Positions 1 through 8,280 of a stretch of DNA of 64,000 nucleotides are shown here, piece after piece (the stretch's first letter is position 1; each line of letters opens with the position of its first letter). The notes beneath the pieces are model-generated. The model was not told the origin of the DNA. It worked only from the letters and a program-made list of their open reading frames with translations, and did not search any database. The stretch comes from Flavobacterium limi. GTDB lineage: Bacteria > Bacteroidota > Bacteroidia > Flavobacteriales > Flavobacteriaceae. Location of the stretch: the NCBI RefSeq assembly GCF_010645075.1, contig NZ_JAADZV010000004.1, forward strand, positions 310,001 to 374,000, read 5' to 3'. Position numbers and translations under genes: made by a program.

Positions 1-3000
1 AATACTGATATTAACGCAATAATGCTTGGACCTGAGAAAATCCTCTCTTCATCATTTAACACTGATTATGAACCCTCTTTTTTATATGATAATTTAAGAT
101 TAAATACTGCTGAGAATTTTGGTGTTACTATCGTTCAAAGTGGCAGTTTCTGTAATAATGATTTAATGTTGACTGCTAACCTGACTAAAACCATAAATTT
201 AGCAACAACTTTTCAATGGTACAGAAATGGTATAGCAATAAATGGAGCAACCAATAAATCTTATTCAATTCCTTCAGATAAAACAAATCTGGGAGAATAT
301 ACTGTAAAAGTTACAGATGGAAGTGATTGTTTCATAAGTTCAAAATTAACTATAAACAATTCAATTCCTAATCCTTCGGTGACAATAATTCAGCCTACTT
401 GTCAGGATCCTAATGGTTATATTAACGTTAACGACCCAGGAATAGAATATAGTTTTTATAAAAGTTTGCCTTTATTTTCGGATGACTATTATGTTTCAAA
501 AGATTTAGTATGGCAAACAGATGGTAACTTTGCCACAACAGAATATGGCAAATATTATGTTCAAACAAGAACTACTTCGGGATGCGTTTCTACACCTACG
601 ATTGTAACACTTGATCCTCCAACATTACTTGACCGGCCCACATATTCAATTATCCAGCCAGTTTGCAATTCTGGTGGAACTATTACTATAACAACGCCAG
701 GATCACAATTTAGTTTTGATGATGGTTTGACTTGGGATAACGGCCCTACGAAAACAAATTTACCTGCTGGAAATTATTTACTTAAAATAAAAAACAGCAG
801 CGGATGCGAATCCTATTCACAAAATGTATTGCTTTTTCCTCCTTACATTGATTCTCCAGCCTATACTTTAACCCAGCCAATCTGTAATCAGGGAGGCAGC
901 ATTACTATTACCAGCCCCGCATCCGAATATAGTTTTGATAATGGAGTGACATGGACAACAAATCCAACAGCTACTAATTTACCTGCTGGTCATTATAATG
1001 TTAGAATAAAAAACGAATTCGGATGTGAATCGAAACCTTATATATATCAAATTTATTTGAATCCATTTTCTAAATCACCCCCTGATTTTGTAGTTAACCA
1101 ACCTAATACGTGTAGTAATACCGGGAGTATTGTCTTTTTAAATTCTACATATAAATATAGTATTGACAACGGAGAAACATGGCAGGAAACATCTGTCTTC
1201 AATAATTTACAACCTGGTAACTACCTATTAAAAACACAAAACGAACTAGGTTGTGAATCACAAGTCAGTCAGGTTAAAATAAATTTTTATTTATCCAATC
1301 CGACTTATACCATAATAAATCCAACATGCACATCAAAGGGCAGTATTACTATTACTAGTCCCGCATCCGAATATAGTTTTGATAATGGAGAAACATGGAG
1401 TACAAATCCAACGGCAACTAATTTACCTCCTGGTTATTATTACATTAGAATTAAAAATGAAATTGGATGTGAATCAGATATTGAATATGCCTATTTACCA
1501 GTTTTTCATCTGGATGAGCCTACATTCAAAATAACAAACCCTAATTGTGAAACGGAATCAAAATGGAGTATTTCAATTACAACTCCAGCTGCATCTTATA
1601 GTTTTGACGGAGGGCTAACATGGGGTTCAAGCCCTAATATTTCTAATTTAGATTATGGATTTCACTTCCTGAAAATAAAAAATTCTTTAGGTTGTGAATC
1701 AAATTATGCGGTTGCCAATATAGGCAATGCCTATTATTTAGAAGCTCCTGAATTTTTAACTATACAACCTACTTGTACAACTCCGGCAAGTGTTACCATA
1801 ACCACTCCTGCTGCATTTTATAGTTTTGATGATGGAGGGACATGGAGTACAAATCCAAATCTTACCAAATATCCTAATGGTGGCGCAAGTGGCTCTCTTA
1901 GAATTAAAAATAAATCAGGTTGTGTAAGTGAAGCTGCCTGGTTTAATCTTAACGATAATTACCTACATACTCTTGCTTACACAATAGTACAACCAACAAC
2001 TTGTGACACTAATGCTAACGGAAGTATTACCATTACAACACCAGCTGACTTTTATAGTTTTGATGGTGGTTTAAACTGGAGCACTAACCCTACAGCTTCA
2101 AATCTTCCGGCAGGCTTTAAATATCATTTAAAAATTAAGAATAAAGAAGGATGTGAGTCAGGAAACCATACAATTGAATTAACTAAGGTTCAAATAAAAG
2201 CGGCCGAGTATAAGGCTATTTATCCAACTTGTGGTAAAGGAGGCACTATTACAATTACTACACCGGCACCTTTTTACAGTTTCGATGGTGGTGAAACCTG
2301 GGGTATAAATCCAACGGCTACAAATTTACCCGCGGGTTTTTATTATCCTAAAATTAAAAATGAATTAGGGTGTGAATCTCAATTTGGTTATTCTATTAAC
2401 TTTAATGTTTTAAACACTGTACCTCAATTAGGCATACAAGTAACTCAACCAACTTGTGAATCCAAAAACAAAGGAAGTATTACAATAAACACAGTTGCTG
2501 AACAATATAGTTTTGATGGTGGCAGTACCTGGAGTCAACACAACACAGCAATAAATTTATCACCTGGAAATTATTCTATCCTTACCAAAAACAATTTGGG
2601 ATGCGGAACTGGAGTTGGACATGTTCAACTTTATCCTTTCTATTTACCTCGTCCTGATTACACAACAACAGCCCCTACTTGTCAAACAACAGGAAGTATT
2701 ACTGTAACTACTCCCGCAGCAGCATATAGTTTTGATTATGGAAAAACATGGGGTTCAAATCCAACAAAATCGAATTTGCCCCAAGGAAGTTATAACATTA
2801 TAATTAAAAATGAATTAGGGTGCGAATCAGAACCTTACTCATTTTATCTTTACAATACAAACCCTCCTGCTCAGAGACCTACTATTTCTATCCAACAGCC
2901 AAGTAGCTGCACTAGTTCTACAGGAAAAATAACCGTAACTACGAATGCTAATTTATATAGTTTTGACGATGGTCTTACATGGTCACCTAATCCTGTTGTA

Positions 3001-4989
3001 ACCCATTTAACAACAGGTGATTACTTTATCAGAATCAAAAACAGCCTAAATGGTTGTCCATCTCCATCTGTTAAAGTGACTATAAATCCTCCCCTTGATG
3101 CAATAATAACACCAAATTATACGATTTCTCAACCAATAAGTTGTACAAATCCTTTTGGAATAATTAATATTACAACAGTTGCTTATGCTTATAGTTTTGA
3201 TGATGGATTGAGTTGGACTACAACATCAAATTCCGGTAATTTACCCGTTGGTCAATACAAAATCAGAATTAAAAATTCGGCTGGTTGCGAATCTGAAACA
3301 GTAACAATTCAAATAAATGCTCCGACAGATTATCCAGCCAATCCTGAATTTACAACTATTCAGCCCGATTGTAATAATCTGAAAGGCAGTATTACAATTA
3401 CCAGCGCTGCAGCAGAATATAGTTTCGATGATGGTACTAGCTGGACTACAAATGCAACTCAATCCAGTCTTGACCCAAAAACCTATTTTATTAAAGTAAA
3501 AAACAACAAAGTATGCATTTCAAATGCGACCACTGCTGTTATAACCCCTTTTACAAATTTCACTCCAAAACCTGCTCTAATAAGCCCTCAGGCTTTCTGT
3601 TTTCAGCTAAATGCGACTTTAAATTCAATTAGCATCACAGGCCAAAACATAAAATGGTATGATTCCCAAACCACAGGGAGATTGTTGGCAAATACAACTT
3701 TGCTTCAAAACAACACAGTCTATTATGCAACTCAAACCATAAACGGTTGTGAAAGCGAAAGAGCTCCGGTAACTATCAATATTCAAAATACCCCAGCACC
3801 TACAGGCAGTGGAAATCAATCGTTTTGTACCAGTCAAAATCCAACAATTGCTACTATTCAGATTAACGGAGCCTTAGTAAAATGGTACGATGCCTTAGCA
3901 AATGGTAATTTATTAGCAGAAACAACAAATCTTCAAAATGGCAAAGCCTATTATGCCTCGCAAACTGTAAATGGCTGTGAAAGCGAAAGATTCAGAGTTA
4001 CAGTTTCGATTGTAAATACACCTTCTGATCCAACAGGGAATTCAAATCAATTCTTTTGTAAAAATGAAAATGCAACGCTAAGCAACATTCAAATATCAGG
4101 ACAAAATATAAAATGGTATGATACCAATACTGCAACTGCTGCCTTACCTAATACAACTTTACTGGAAAACAACAGAACCTATTACGCTTCGCAAACTGTT
4201 GGTTGCGAAAGCGACAGAACAGCTATTATGGTTAAAGTTTACGACACAGCATTACCAACCGGAAATCGTAACCAGCAATTTTGTATGGATCAAAATGCAG
4301 CTATTGCTAATCTTACTATTTCTGGAACAGCACTAAAATGGTACGATTCTACAATGAATGGAACTATTTTAGCGCCAACAACTTTACTTCAAAATGGTGT
4401 ATATTATGTTACCCAGACATTAAACAACTGCGAAAGCGAAAGACTCGCTGTCAATGTAAAAATTCAGGATACCCAAGCTCCAATTGCTGATTCTCCACAA
4501 GCATTCTGCATCCAGAAAAACGCAAAAATTAGCAATATTAAAATAGAAGGCCAAAACATACAATGGTTTGAAAGTGCTTCATCTACTGTCCCTTTATCGG
4601 AATCAGTTTTACTTGAAAACGGAATTACCTATTACGCTTCCCAAACAGTAAGTAATTGCGAAGGTGAAAGAATTCCTGTAGCCATTACTATCATAGAAGC
4701 GACAATGGGCGACTGCATTAATTATGTTGAAGAACTTCCCTTCCCGAAATTTTTCACCCCTAATAATGATGGCTCTAATGACTTCTGGACAATTGATTTT
4801 ACTTATTTAAAACCTAACACCGGAATACGAATTTTTGACCGATATGGCAAATTCATTAAAGAATTAACTCCCAATACAGCCTGGGACGGAACTTATATGG
4901 GGCAAAACTTACCGGCTTCAGATTATTGGTTTGTTGTAACCCGATTTAATGGTACTGAATTCAGAGGGCATTTTAGCCTTAAACGATAA
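1..4989 (+). CDS. giant repeat adhesin with T9SS type B sorting domain (5' partial)
   Basis: The reading frame is open from base 1 and the first ATG (22) has no signal peptide, so the start lies outside the window. About 13-14 repeats of 75-80 residues follow; each has a Gln-Pro-x-Cys entry, a YSFDxGxTW core, an asparagine-leucine-proline turn and an IKNxxGCES end. From about base 3580 come five Ig-like repeats of about 85 residues with a KWYD core and a YYASQT..GCESER end. The last roughly 80 residues (FTPNNDGSNDFW, IFDRYGK, WDGTYMGQNLPASDYWF) form a gliding-motility-associated type B C-terminal domain, so the product should be exported by the type IX system and act at the cell surface. The paired cysteines suggest disulfides. 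Adhesin function is inferred from architecture; no catalytic domain is visible. Confidence 0.9.
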   Translation, partial: NTDINAIMLGPEKILSSSFNTDYEPSFLYDNLRLNTAENFGVTIVQSGSFCNNDLMLTANLTKTINLATTFQWYRNGIAINGATNKSYSIPSDKTNLGEYTVKVTDGSDCFISSKLTINNSIPNPSVTIIQPTCQDPNGYINVNDPGIEYSFYKSLPLFSDDYYVSKDLVWQTDGNFATTEYGKYYVQTRTTSGCVSTPTIVTLDPPTLLDRPTYSIIQPVCNSGGTITITTPGSQFSFDDGLTWDNGPTKTNLPAGNYLLKIKNSSGCESYSQNVLLFPPYIDSPAYTLTQPICNQGGSITITSPASEYSFDNGVTWTTNPTATNLPAGHYNVRIKNEFGCESKPYIYQIYLNPFSKSPPDFVVNQPNTCSNTGSIVFLNSTYKYSIDNGETWQETSVFNNLQPGNYLLKTQNELGCESQVSQVKINFYLSNPTYTIINPTCTSKGSITITSPASEYSFDNGETWSTNPTATNLPPGYYYIRIKNEIGCESDIEYAYLPVFHLDEPTFKITNPNCETESKWSISITTPAASYSFDGGLTWGSSPNISNLDYGFHFLKIKNSLGCESNYAVANIGNAYYLEAPEFLTIQPTCTTPASVTITTPAAFYSFDDGGTWSTNPNLTKYPNGGASGSLRIKNKSGCVSEAAWFNLNDNYLHTLAYTIVQPTTCDTNANGSITITTPADFYSFDGGLNWSTNPTASNLPAGFKYHLKIKNKEGCESGNHTIELTKVQIKAAEYKAIYPTCGKGGTITITTPAPFYSFDGGETWGINPTATNLPAGFYYPKIKNELGCESQFGYSINFNVLNTVPQLGIQVTQPTCESKNKGSITINTVAEQYSFDGGSTWSQHNTAINLSPGNYSILTKNNLGCGTGVGHVQLYPFYLPRPDYTTTAPTCQTTGSITVTTPAAAYSFDYGKTWGSNPTKSNLPQGSYNIIIKNELGCESEPYSFYLYNTNPPAQRPTISIQQPSSCTSSTGKITVTTNANLYSFDDGLTWSPNPVVTHLTTGDYFIRIKNSLNGCPSPSVKVTINPPLDAIITPNYTISQPISCTNPFGIINITTVAYAYSFDDGLSWTTTSNSGNLPVGQYKIRIKNSAGCESETVTIQINAPTDYPANPEFTTIQPDCNNLKGSITITSAAAEYSFDDGTSWTTNATQSSLDPKTYFIKVKNNKVCISNATTAVITPFTNFTPKPALISPQAFCFQLNATLNSISITGQNIKWYDSQTTGRLLANTTLLQNNTVYYATQTINGCESERAPVTINIQNTPAPTGSGNQSFCTSQNPTIATIQINGALVKWYDALANGNLLAETTNLQNGKAYYASQTVNGCESERFRVTVSIVNTPSDPTGNSNQFFCKNENATLSNIQISGQNIKWYDTNTATAALPNTTLLENNRTYYASQTVGCESDRTAIMVKVYDTALPTGNRNQQFCMDQNAAIANLTISGTALKWYDSTMNGTILAPTTLLQNGVYYVTQTLNNCESERLAVNVKIQDTQAPIADSPQAFCIQKNAKISNIKIEGQNIQWFESASSTVPLSESVLLENGITYYASQTVSNCEGERIPVAITIIEATMGDCINYVEELPFPKFFTPNNDGSNDFWTIDFTYLKPNTGIRIFDRYGKFIKELTPNTAWDGTYMGQNLPASDYWFVVTRFNGTEFRGHFSLKR

Positions 4990-5002
4990 AATTTAAAAGC
5001 AG

Positions 5003-5037
5003 GAAAGGATGTCAAACTGAGACATCCTTTCTTTTTT
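5003..5037 (+). terminator. intrinsic terminator after the T9SS adhesin
   Basis: An 11-bp perfect stem (GAAAGGATGTC / GACATCCTTTC) with a 7-nt loop is followed by six T. It lies 14 bases after the adhesin stop and touches the stop of the convergent TPR gene. Confidence 0.85.
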
Positions 5038-5560
5038 ACTTGTTTTTCTTTTTCTTCTTGGCCGGCTTGTCTTTTTTCGAATCACCATTCAATTTTTTGT
5101 TCAGCCTTTTTTCAGATTCTTCAATTGTATAATCATAGCAAGTATTTATTATGGTAAGTTTTACCTTTTTAATCATTTTCAATGCTTTCTTAAATTCTTG
5201 CTGACGCTCTAAAAGTATGATTTTCTTCAAAAGAATTTCTGTTTTATTCATTCCCTTGACAGTCAATGCGAAATCAATCAGTTTCATTGCTTCTTCGTAA
5301 TCTTCATTCAAAATCAAAGTATGAATATAAAAAGGATACACCTCCAAAGCATAAATATTAATCGAAAGCGCCTTTTGAAAATACTCTTTAGCTTCTTCAT
5401 ATTTCAATAATTGATCTGCGAAAACCTGACCGTATAAACACAATGCCATGGTGTTTTTATCATCATAAGACAACGCATAATCCAACGATTCAATCGTTCC
5501 TTCCAACCAATACGGATAATTGTCTAATGCCTGAAAAAGATATTTATCTACTGTTTTCAT
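5036..5560 (-). CDS. TPR-like helical repeat protein, third gene of the rtcB-prfH unit
   Basis: About 174 residues, all alpha-helical in character. Segments resembling tetratricopeptide repeats (ALCLYGQVFADQLLKYEEA, EEAKEYFQKALSINI) span residues 30-120, and the tail is very lysine-rich. No signal peptide, so probably cytoplasmic. I chose the ATG at 5560 because MKTVDKYLF looks like a natural N-terminus. An in-frame ATG at 5596 would overlap the prfH stop as ATGA and add 12 residues, so translational coupling remains possible. Its place directly after prfH suggests co-transcription with the RNA-repair pair. A role as scaffold or RNA/ribosome-binding partner is only inference. Confidence 0.75.
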   Translation of the reverse strand: MKTVDKYLFQALDNYPYWLEGTIESLDYALSYDDKNTMALCLYGQVFADQLLKYEEAKEYFQKALSINIYALEVYPFYIHTLILNEDYEEAMKLIDFALTVKGMNKTEILLKKIILLERQQEFKKALKMIKKVKLTIINTCYDYTIEESEKRLNKKLNGDSKKDKPAKKKKKNK

Positions 5561-5592
5561 AATTTTTCTATTTGGAATGCAAGAATCAAATC

Positions 5593-6282
5593 TCATTCAC
5601 GATCGAAATAATCTTCCCGTTTTAATCTTTGCCGTTCCTGTTTGTAATTTTTAACTTGTTTTTGTTTTTTAAAATCTGAACCCTGAAAAACCCGAATCGG
5701 ATTTCCACGCTGAATTTGCAATTGATTCATCCATTGTGTCTGAAATTCGGCTTTGAATTGTTTTACGGTTTCGTCCTTAAATTTCTGAAGCAATCTTTCG
5801 GTTGCCAGTTTTTTATTCTGATGCTGCGATCTTGAATCCATCGCCACTACACTAATTCCTGTTGAAACGTGAGTTGCCCGTACTGCTGAACTTACCTTAT
5901 TTACATGTTGTCCTCCCGCACCGGAACTGCGCATCGCCTGATACTGAATATCTTTTTCTGAAATTTCGGTCGTAGTCGTTTTATCAACTTCAAAAATTCC
6001 GATAAACCAATTTTTACGTTTATGAAATTTCCTAAACTGGCTCTGCCCAATCCATTGAATAGTTCCAACCCATGAGTTTATAAAATCATTTAGAGTATCA
6101 CTTTCGAGTAAAATTGTAGCTGTTTCTACGGTTCCGTTTTCGATTCCTTTTTCCCGCTGAAGCAAAGTTGTTTTTATTTTATTATCATTTGCTTCTTCCA
6201 AAAAAGTTTTCAGCACCTGAGCCACAACCCAGCTGCATTCAGCCGGACCGCGCCCTGATGTTATTTGAATTATTTTTTCCAT
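5593..6282 (-). CDS. prfH: PrfH, release-factor-like ribosome rescue protein
   Basis: A 229-residue protein with the class I release factor catalytic motif GGQ at residues 123-125 (SSGAGGQHVNKV). It lacks the stop-codon-reading domain of RF1/RF2, and its tail is basic (KQKQVKNYKQERQRLKRED). This is the layout of PrfH, a peptidyl-tRNA hydrolase family usually encoded beside RtcB. In the literature PrfH is linked to rescue of ribosomes whose 16S decoding centre has been cut, so that RtcB can religate the RNA. Here it follows rtcB with a 14-bp gap on the same strand. The GGQ and the gene pairing are seen directly; the substrate is inferred from the family. Confidence 0.92.
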   Translation of the reverse strand: MEKIIQITSGRGPAECSWVVAQVLKTFLEEANDNKIKTTLLQREKGIENGTVETATILLESDTLNDFINSWVGTIQWIGQSQFRKFHKRKNWFIGIFEVDKTTTTEISEKDIQYQAMRSSGAGGQHVNKVSSAVRATHVSTGISVVAMDSRSQHQNKKLATERLLQKFKDETVKQFKAEFQTQWMNQLQIQRGNPIRVFQGSDFKKQKQVKNYKQERQRLKREDYFDRE

Positions 6283-6296
6283 AATTTCTGTATTTT

Positions 6297-7688
6297 CTAG
6301 CGATCCATTCGAACGATTTTTGGAGTGAATGTACCGAGTACATCTACCAATTCGTTTTGGTTTGCCATTACTTTATTAATGTCTTTGTACGCCATTGGCG
6401 CTTCGTCAATATTACCGCCAATCAAAGTCACACCATTTGTTTTGAGCACTTTTTTAATTTCACTTTGCGTAAAAGTTTCTTTGCATTTCTTTCTCGAAAA
6501 CAATCTTCCTGCACCGTGAGAAGCCGAATTTAAGCTTTCGGGATTTCCTTTTCCCTGAACGATAAAGCCCGGAGCAGTCATCGAACCCGGAATAATACCC
6601 AATTCACCAACGTTTGCAGGAGTAGCTCCTTTTCGATGCACAATTGCTTCTTTGCCATTTACGATTTCTTTCCATGCAAAGTTGTGATGGTTTTCAATGG
6701 TTACAACCACTCGCTTTCCTATCGCTTTTGCAATTCGGCGATGAATATCGTCATGACAGGCTTTGGCATAATCACCTGCTAAATTCATAGCCAGCCAGTA
6801 TTCCTGTCCGTCGTGTGTATTCAAATCCAGCCACGCCAGATGCTGAACATTTTTAGGCAACGGACATTGTTTGGTTGCCAGATACGTGTAATGTTTTGCA
6901 ATATTAGCACCAAGCCCACGGGAACCACTATGCGAAAGCACTGCAAAATATTCACCAACTCCAATCTTCCATTCGTTGAGAGGATTAGTGATTTTTGCAA
7001 TTCCGAATTCAACAAAGTGATTTCCTCCACCGGATGTTCCCAATTGCTTGTAAGCTTTACCCAAAAGATTTTTCAAAAGTGGAATATCCTGAAATTCACT
7101 TCGGCTAAACACTTCGTGATCTGGGCGAATGGTGTGGGTTTCATACATCCCAAATTTGGTATTATCTTTTAAAATAGCCTCTAGCTGATGTTCTTTTCCT
7201 TTGAAAAAAGAAGCCGGAATATCAAAAATTGATAAGCTCATTCGGCAGCCGATATCTACTCCAACTCCATAAGGAATTACAGCATTATCTGTCGCAAGAA
7301 CTCCGCCAATTGGCAATCCGTAACCGGAATGTGCGTCTGGCATTAAAGCTCCTGCTACGGAAATTGGTAGTTTTAAGGCATCATACAACTGATACTTTGC
7401 CTGTTCATCAATTTCATTTTCTCCGAAAATAGAGAAAGGTGCTCTGGTGTTGTTAAGCTGATGCATTCTGACTTGTACCGGATTTACTAATCCTTCAGCA
7501 ACTTTACCCCAGGTACCGTGTCCGGTAAATTTTTCCGGAAACAGTAAAACTTCTTTGGCTTCGGTTAATATACTTTCTTTTTTTTCTCGTTTTCTGTATC
7601 GGTTGATTTGCCCCAGGGCAATATTGATACTATTATTTTTTGGAAAGCCTATTTTAATCAGGTCTTTTCCGGATAATTTATTTCCCAT
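6297..7688 (-). CDS. rtcB: RtcB-type RNA 3'-phosphate ligase
   Basis: A 463-residue RtcB. Expected active-site residues are visible: Asp145 and Cys148 in GVDIGCR, His224 in SGGGNHFVEFG, His253 in LSHSGSRG, and His391 in SASHGAGR, the histidine expected to carry GMP. The enzyme joins 2',3'-cyclic-phosphate or 3'-phosphate RNA ends to 5'-OH ends using GTP and manganese. It is about 55 residues longer than E. coli RtcB, with extra sequence at the N-terminus before the conserved core. No rtcA archease or rtcR regulator gene is nearby. It is the first gene of the rtcB-prfH-TPR unit. Confidence 0.95.
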   Translation of the reverse strand: MGNKLSGKDLIKIGFPKNNSINIALGQINRYRKREKKESILTEAKEVLLFPEKFTGHGTWGKVAEGLVNPVQVRMHQLNNTRAPFSIFGENEIDEQAKYQLYDALKLPISVAGALMPDAHSGYGLPIGGVLATDNAVIPYGVGVDIGCRMSLSIFDIPASFFKGKEHQLEAILKDNTKFGMYETHTIRPDHEVFSRSEFQDIPLLKNLLGKAYKQLGTSGGGNHFVEFGIAKITNPLNEWKIGVGEYFAVLSHSGSRGLGANIAKHYTYLATKQCPLPKNVQHLAWLDLNTHDGQEYWLAMNLAGDYAKACHDDIHRRIAKAIGKRVVVTIENHHNFAWKEIVNGKEAIVHRKGATPANVGELGIIPGSMTAPGFIVQGKGNPESLNSASHGAGRLFSRKKCKETFTQSEIKKVLKTNGVTLIGGNIDEAPMAYKDINKVMANQNELVDVLGTFTPKIVRMDR

Positions 7689-7800
7689 TTGTTTTTTACT
7701 ATTGAAATTCTTCCAAAATCAATATTGCCTGTTTCTTTTTACAAAATGAAATGCTTTACATCAAACTATTTAAGGCGTAAGAATATAGCGCAAAACATTA

Positions 7801-7853
7801 TGCAAAATCCGGGCAAGAGATTTTGATCAACATTTTATCTGCTAACAGATAAA
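7801..7853 (-). promoter_or_regulatory. palindrome and possible sigma-54-like promoter upstream of rtcB
   Basis: Bases 7834-7853 form a perfect inverted repeat, TTTATCTG-CTAA-CAGATAAA, with no following T-run, so it looks like an operator rather than a terminator. Reading toward rtcB, TTGCCCGGATTTTGCA follows about 20 bases later. That matches the -24/-12 pattern TGGCACG-N4-TTGCA except at two positions, one of them in the normally invariant GG. An alternative is a Bacteroidota-type promoter nearer the gene (TTTG, about 22 bases, TAGTTTG). The palindrome is certain; its function is inference. Confidence 0.4.
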
Positions 7854-7898
7854 TTCAGTTCGGATATTCGGGAATTTTTGAAGTGTCTAGAATAAAAA

Positions 7899-7927
7899 AA
7901 GCCCGAAAGTTATTTTCCTTCGGGCTT
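7899..7927 (-). terminator. intrinsic terminator ending the small 8-kb element
   Basis: On the minus strand a 9-bp perfect stem (AAGCCCGAA / TTCGGGCTT) is followed by a run of T. It cannot serve the MFS gene, which has its own terminator upstream at 8232-8256, so it must end a separate short transcript or act as an attenuator ahead of rtcB. Confidence 0.85.
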
Positions 7928-8060
7928 GTTCATATATCTAAAATTGATTTGCTATGATTGAGAAAAGCCACGAAGACACATGCCAACAGAATCTGATCCT
8001 GATGCGATGTTTTGTGAGGTAAGGTTTAATACAAACATTGTCTTCGTTTATTAATAGTTA
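7928..8060 (-). ncRNA. candidate structured small RNA or leader
   Basis: On the minus strand ACGAAGACA (8047-8039) pairs perfectly with TGTCTTCGT (7978-7970), about 60 nt apart. After a one-base bulge three more pairs are possible. Inside are a hairpin CAGGAT-CAG-ATTCTG (8001-7987) and a possible ATGTTT/AAACAT hairpin (8038-8007). Together with the terminator at 7899-7927 this gives a junction-like fold of about 150-190 nt. A possible promoter lies near 8070-8105 (TTTG, 21 bases, AAAATTTG). I recognise no known riboswitch or sRNA family. It could be a free sRNA or a leader controlling rtcB-prfH. Confidence 0.45.
7952..8038 (-). CDS. possible 28-residue peptide inside the structured element
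   Basis: ATG at 8038 opens a 28-codon frame ending in TAG at 7952, 25 bases before the terminator stem. The peptide begins MFVLNLTSQNIASG and ends GMCLRGFSQS, with one cysteine and no membrane segment. No Shine-Dalgarno site is visible, which is normal in this phylum. The start codon is next to the long-range stem, so either the peptide is the product and the stem controls its translation, or the frame is accidental in a structured RNA. I recognise no family. Confidence 0.3.
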   Translation of the reverse strand: MFVLNLTSQNIASGSDSVGMCLRGFSQS

Positions 8061-8231
8061 ATTACTTATTTTCTGATGCAAATTTTGTGAATTATTTTTC
8101 TAATAAACAAATTAAATGATAAAATTTTCTTAAAATAATTTCAAAATACTGAATAACAATAAATTAAAATACAAATAAATATTTCAGAAAGTGTATAAAA
8201 TACAAGAATCTTTAAGATTATTCCAAAAAAA

Positions 8232-8256
8232 GAGGTAATGAATGACTCATTACCTC
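8232..8256 (-). terminator. intrinsic terminator of the MFS transporter gene
   Basis: A perfect 10-bp stem (GAGGTAATGA / TCATTACCTC) with a 5-nt loop. On the minus strand it is followed by seven T, about 25 bases after the transporter stop. Confidence 0.88.
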
Positions 8257-8280
8257 CATATAAATTAATTTTCAGGAATA

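Noticed and set aside
3241-3837. Open frames on the minus strand inside the adhesin
   Set aside because: Antisense shadows of a repetitive gene, with implausible composition and no own promoter.
22-4989. Regular repeats suggesting a CRISPR array or satellite
   Set aside because: The repeats are protein-coding, about 230 bp long, divergent at DNA level and in one continuous frame.
5561-5596. Longer start for the TPR protein at 5596
   Set aside because: The extra 12 residues do not look like a natural N-terminus, although the ATGA overlap keeps it possible.
7895-8105. Identification of the 8-kb element as 6S RNA
   Set aside because: Size is similar but the fold is junction-like, not a single long hairpin with a central bubble.
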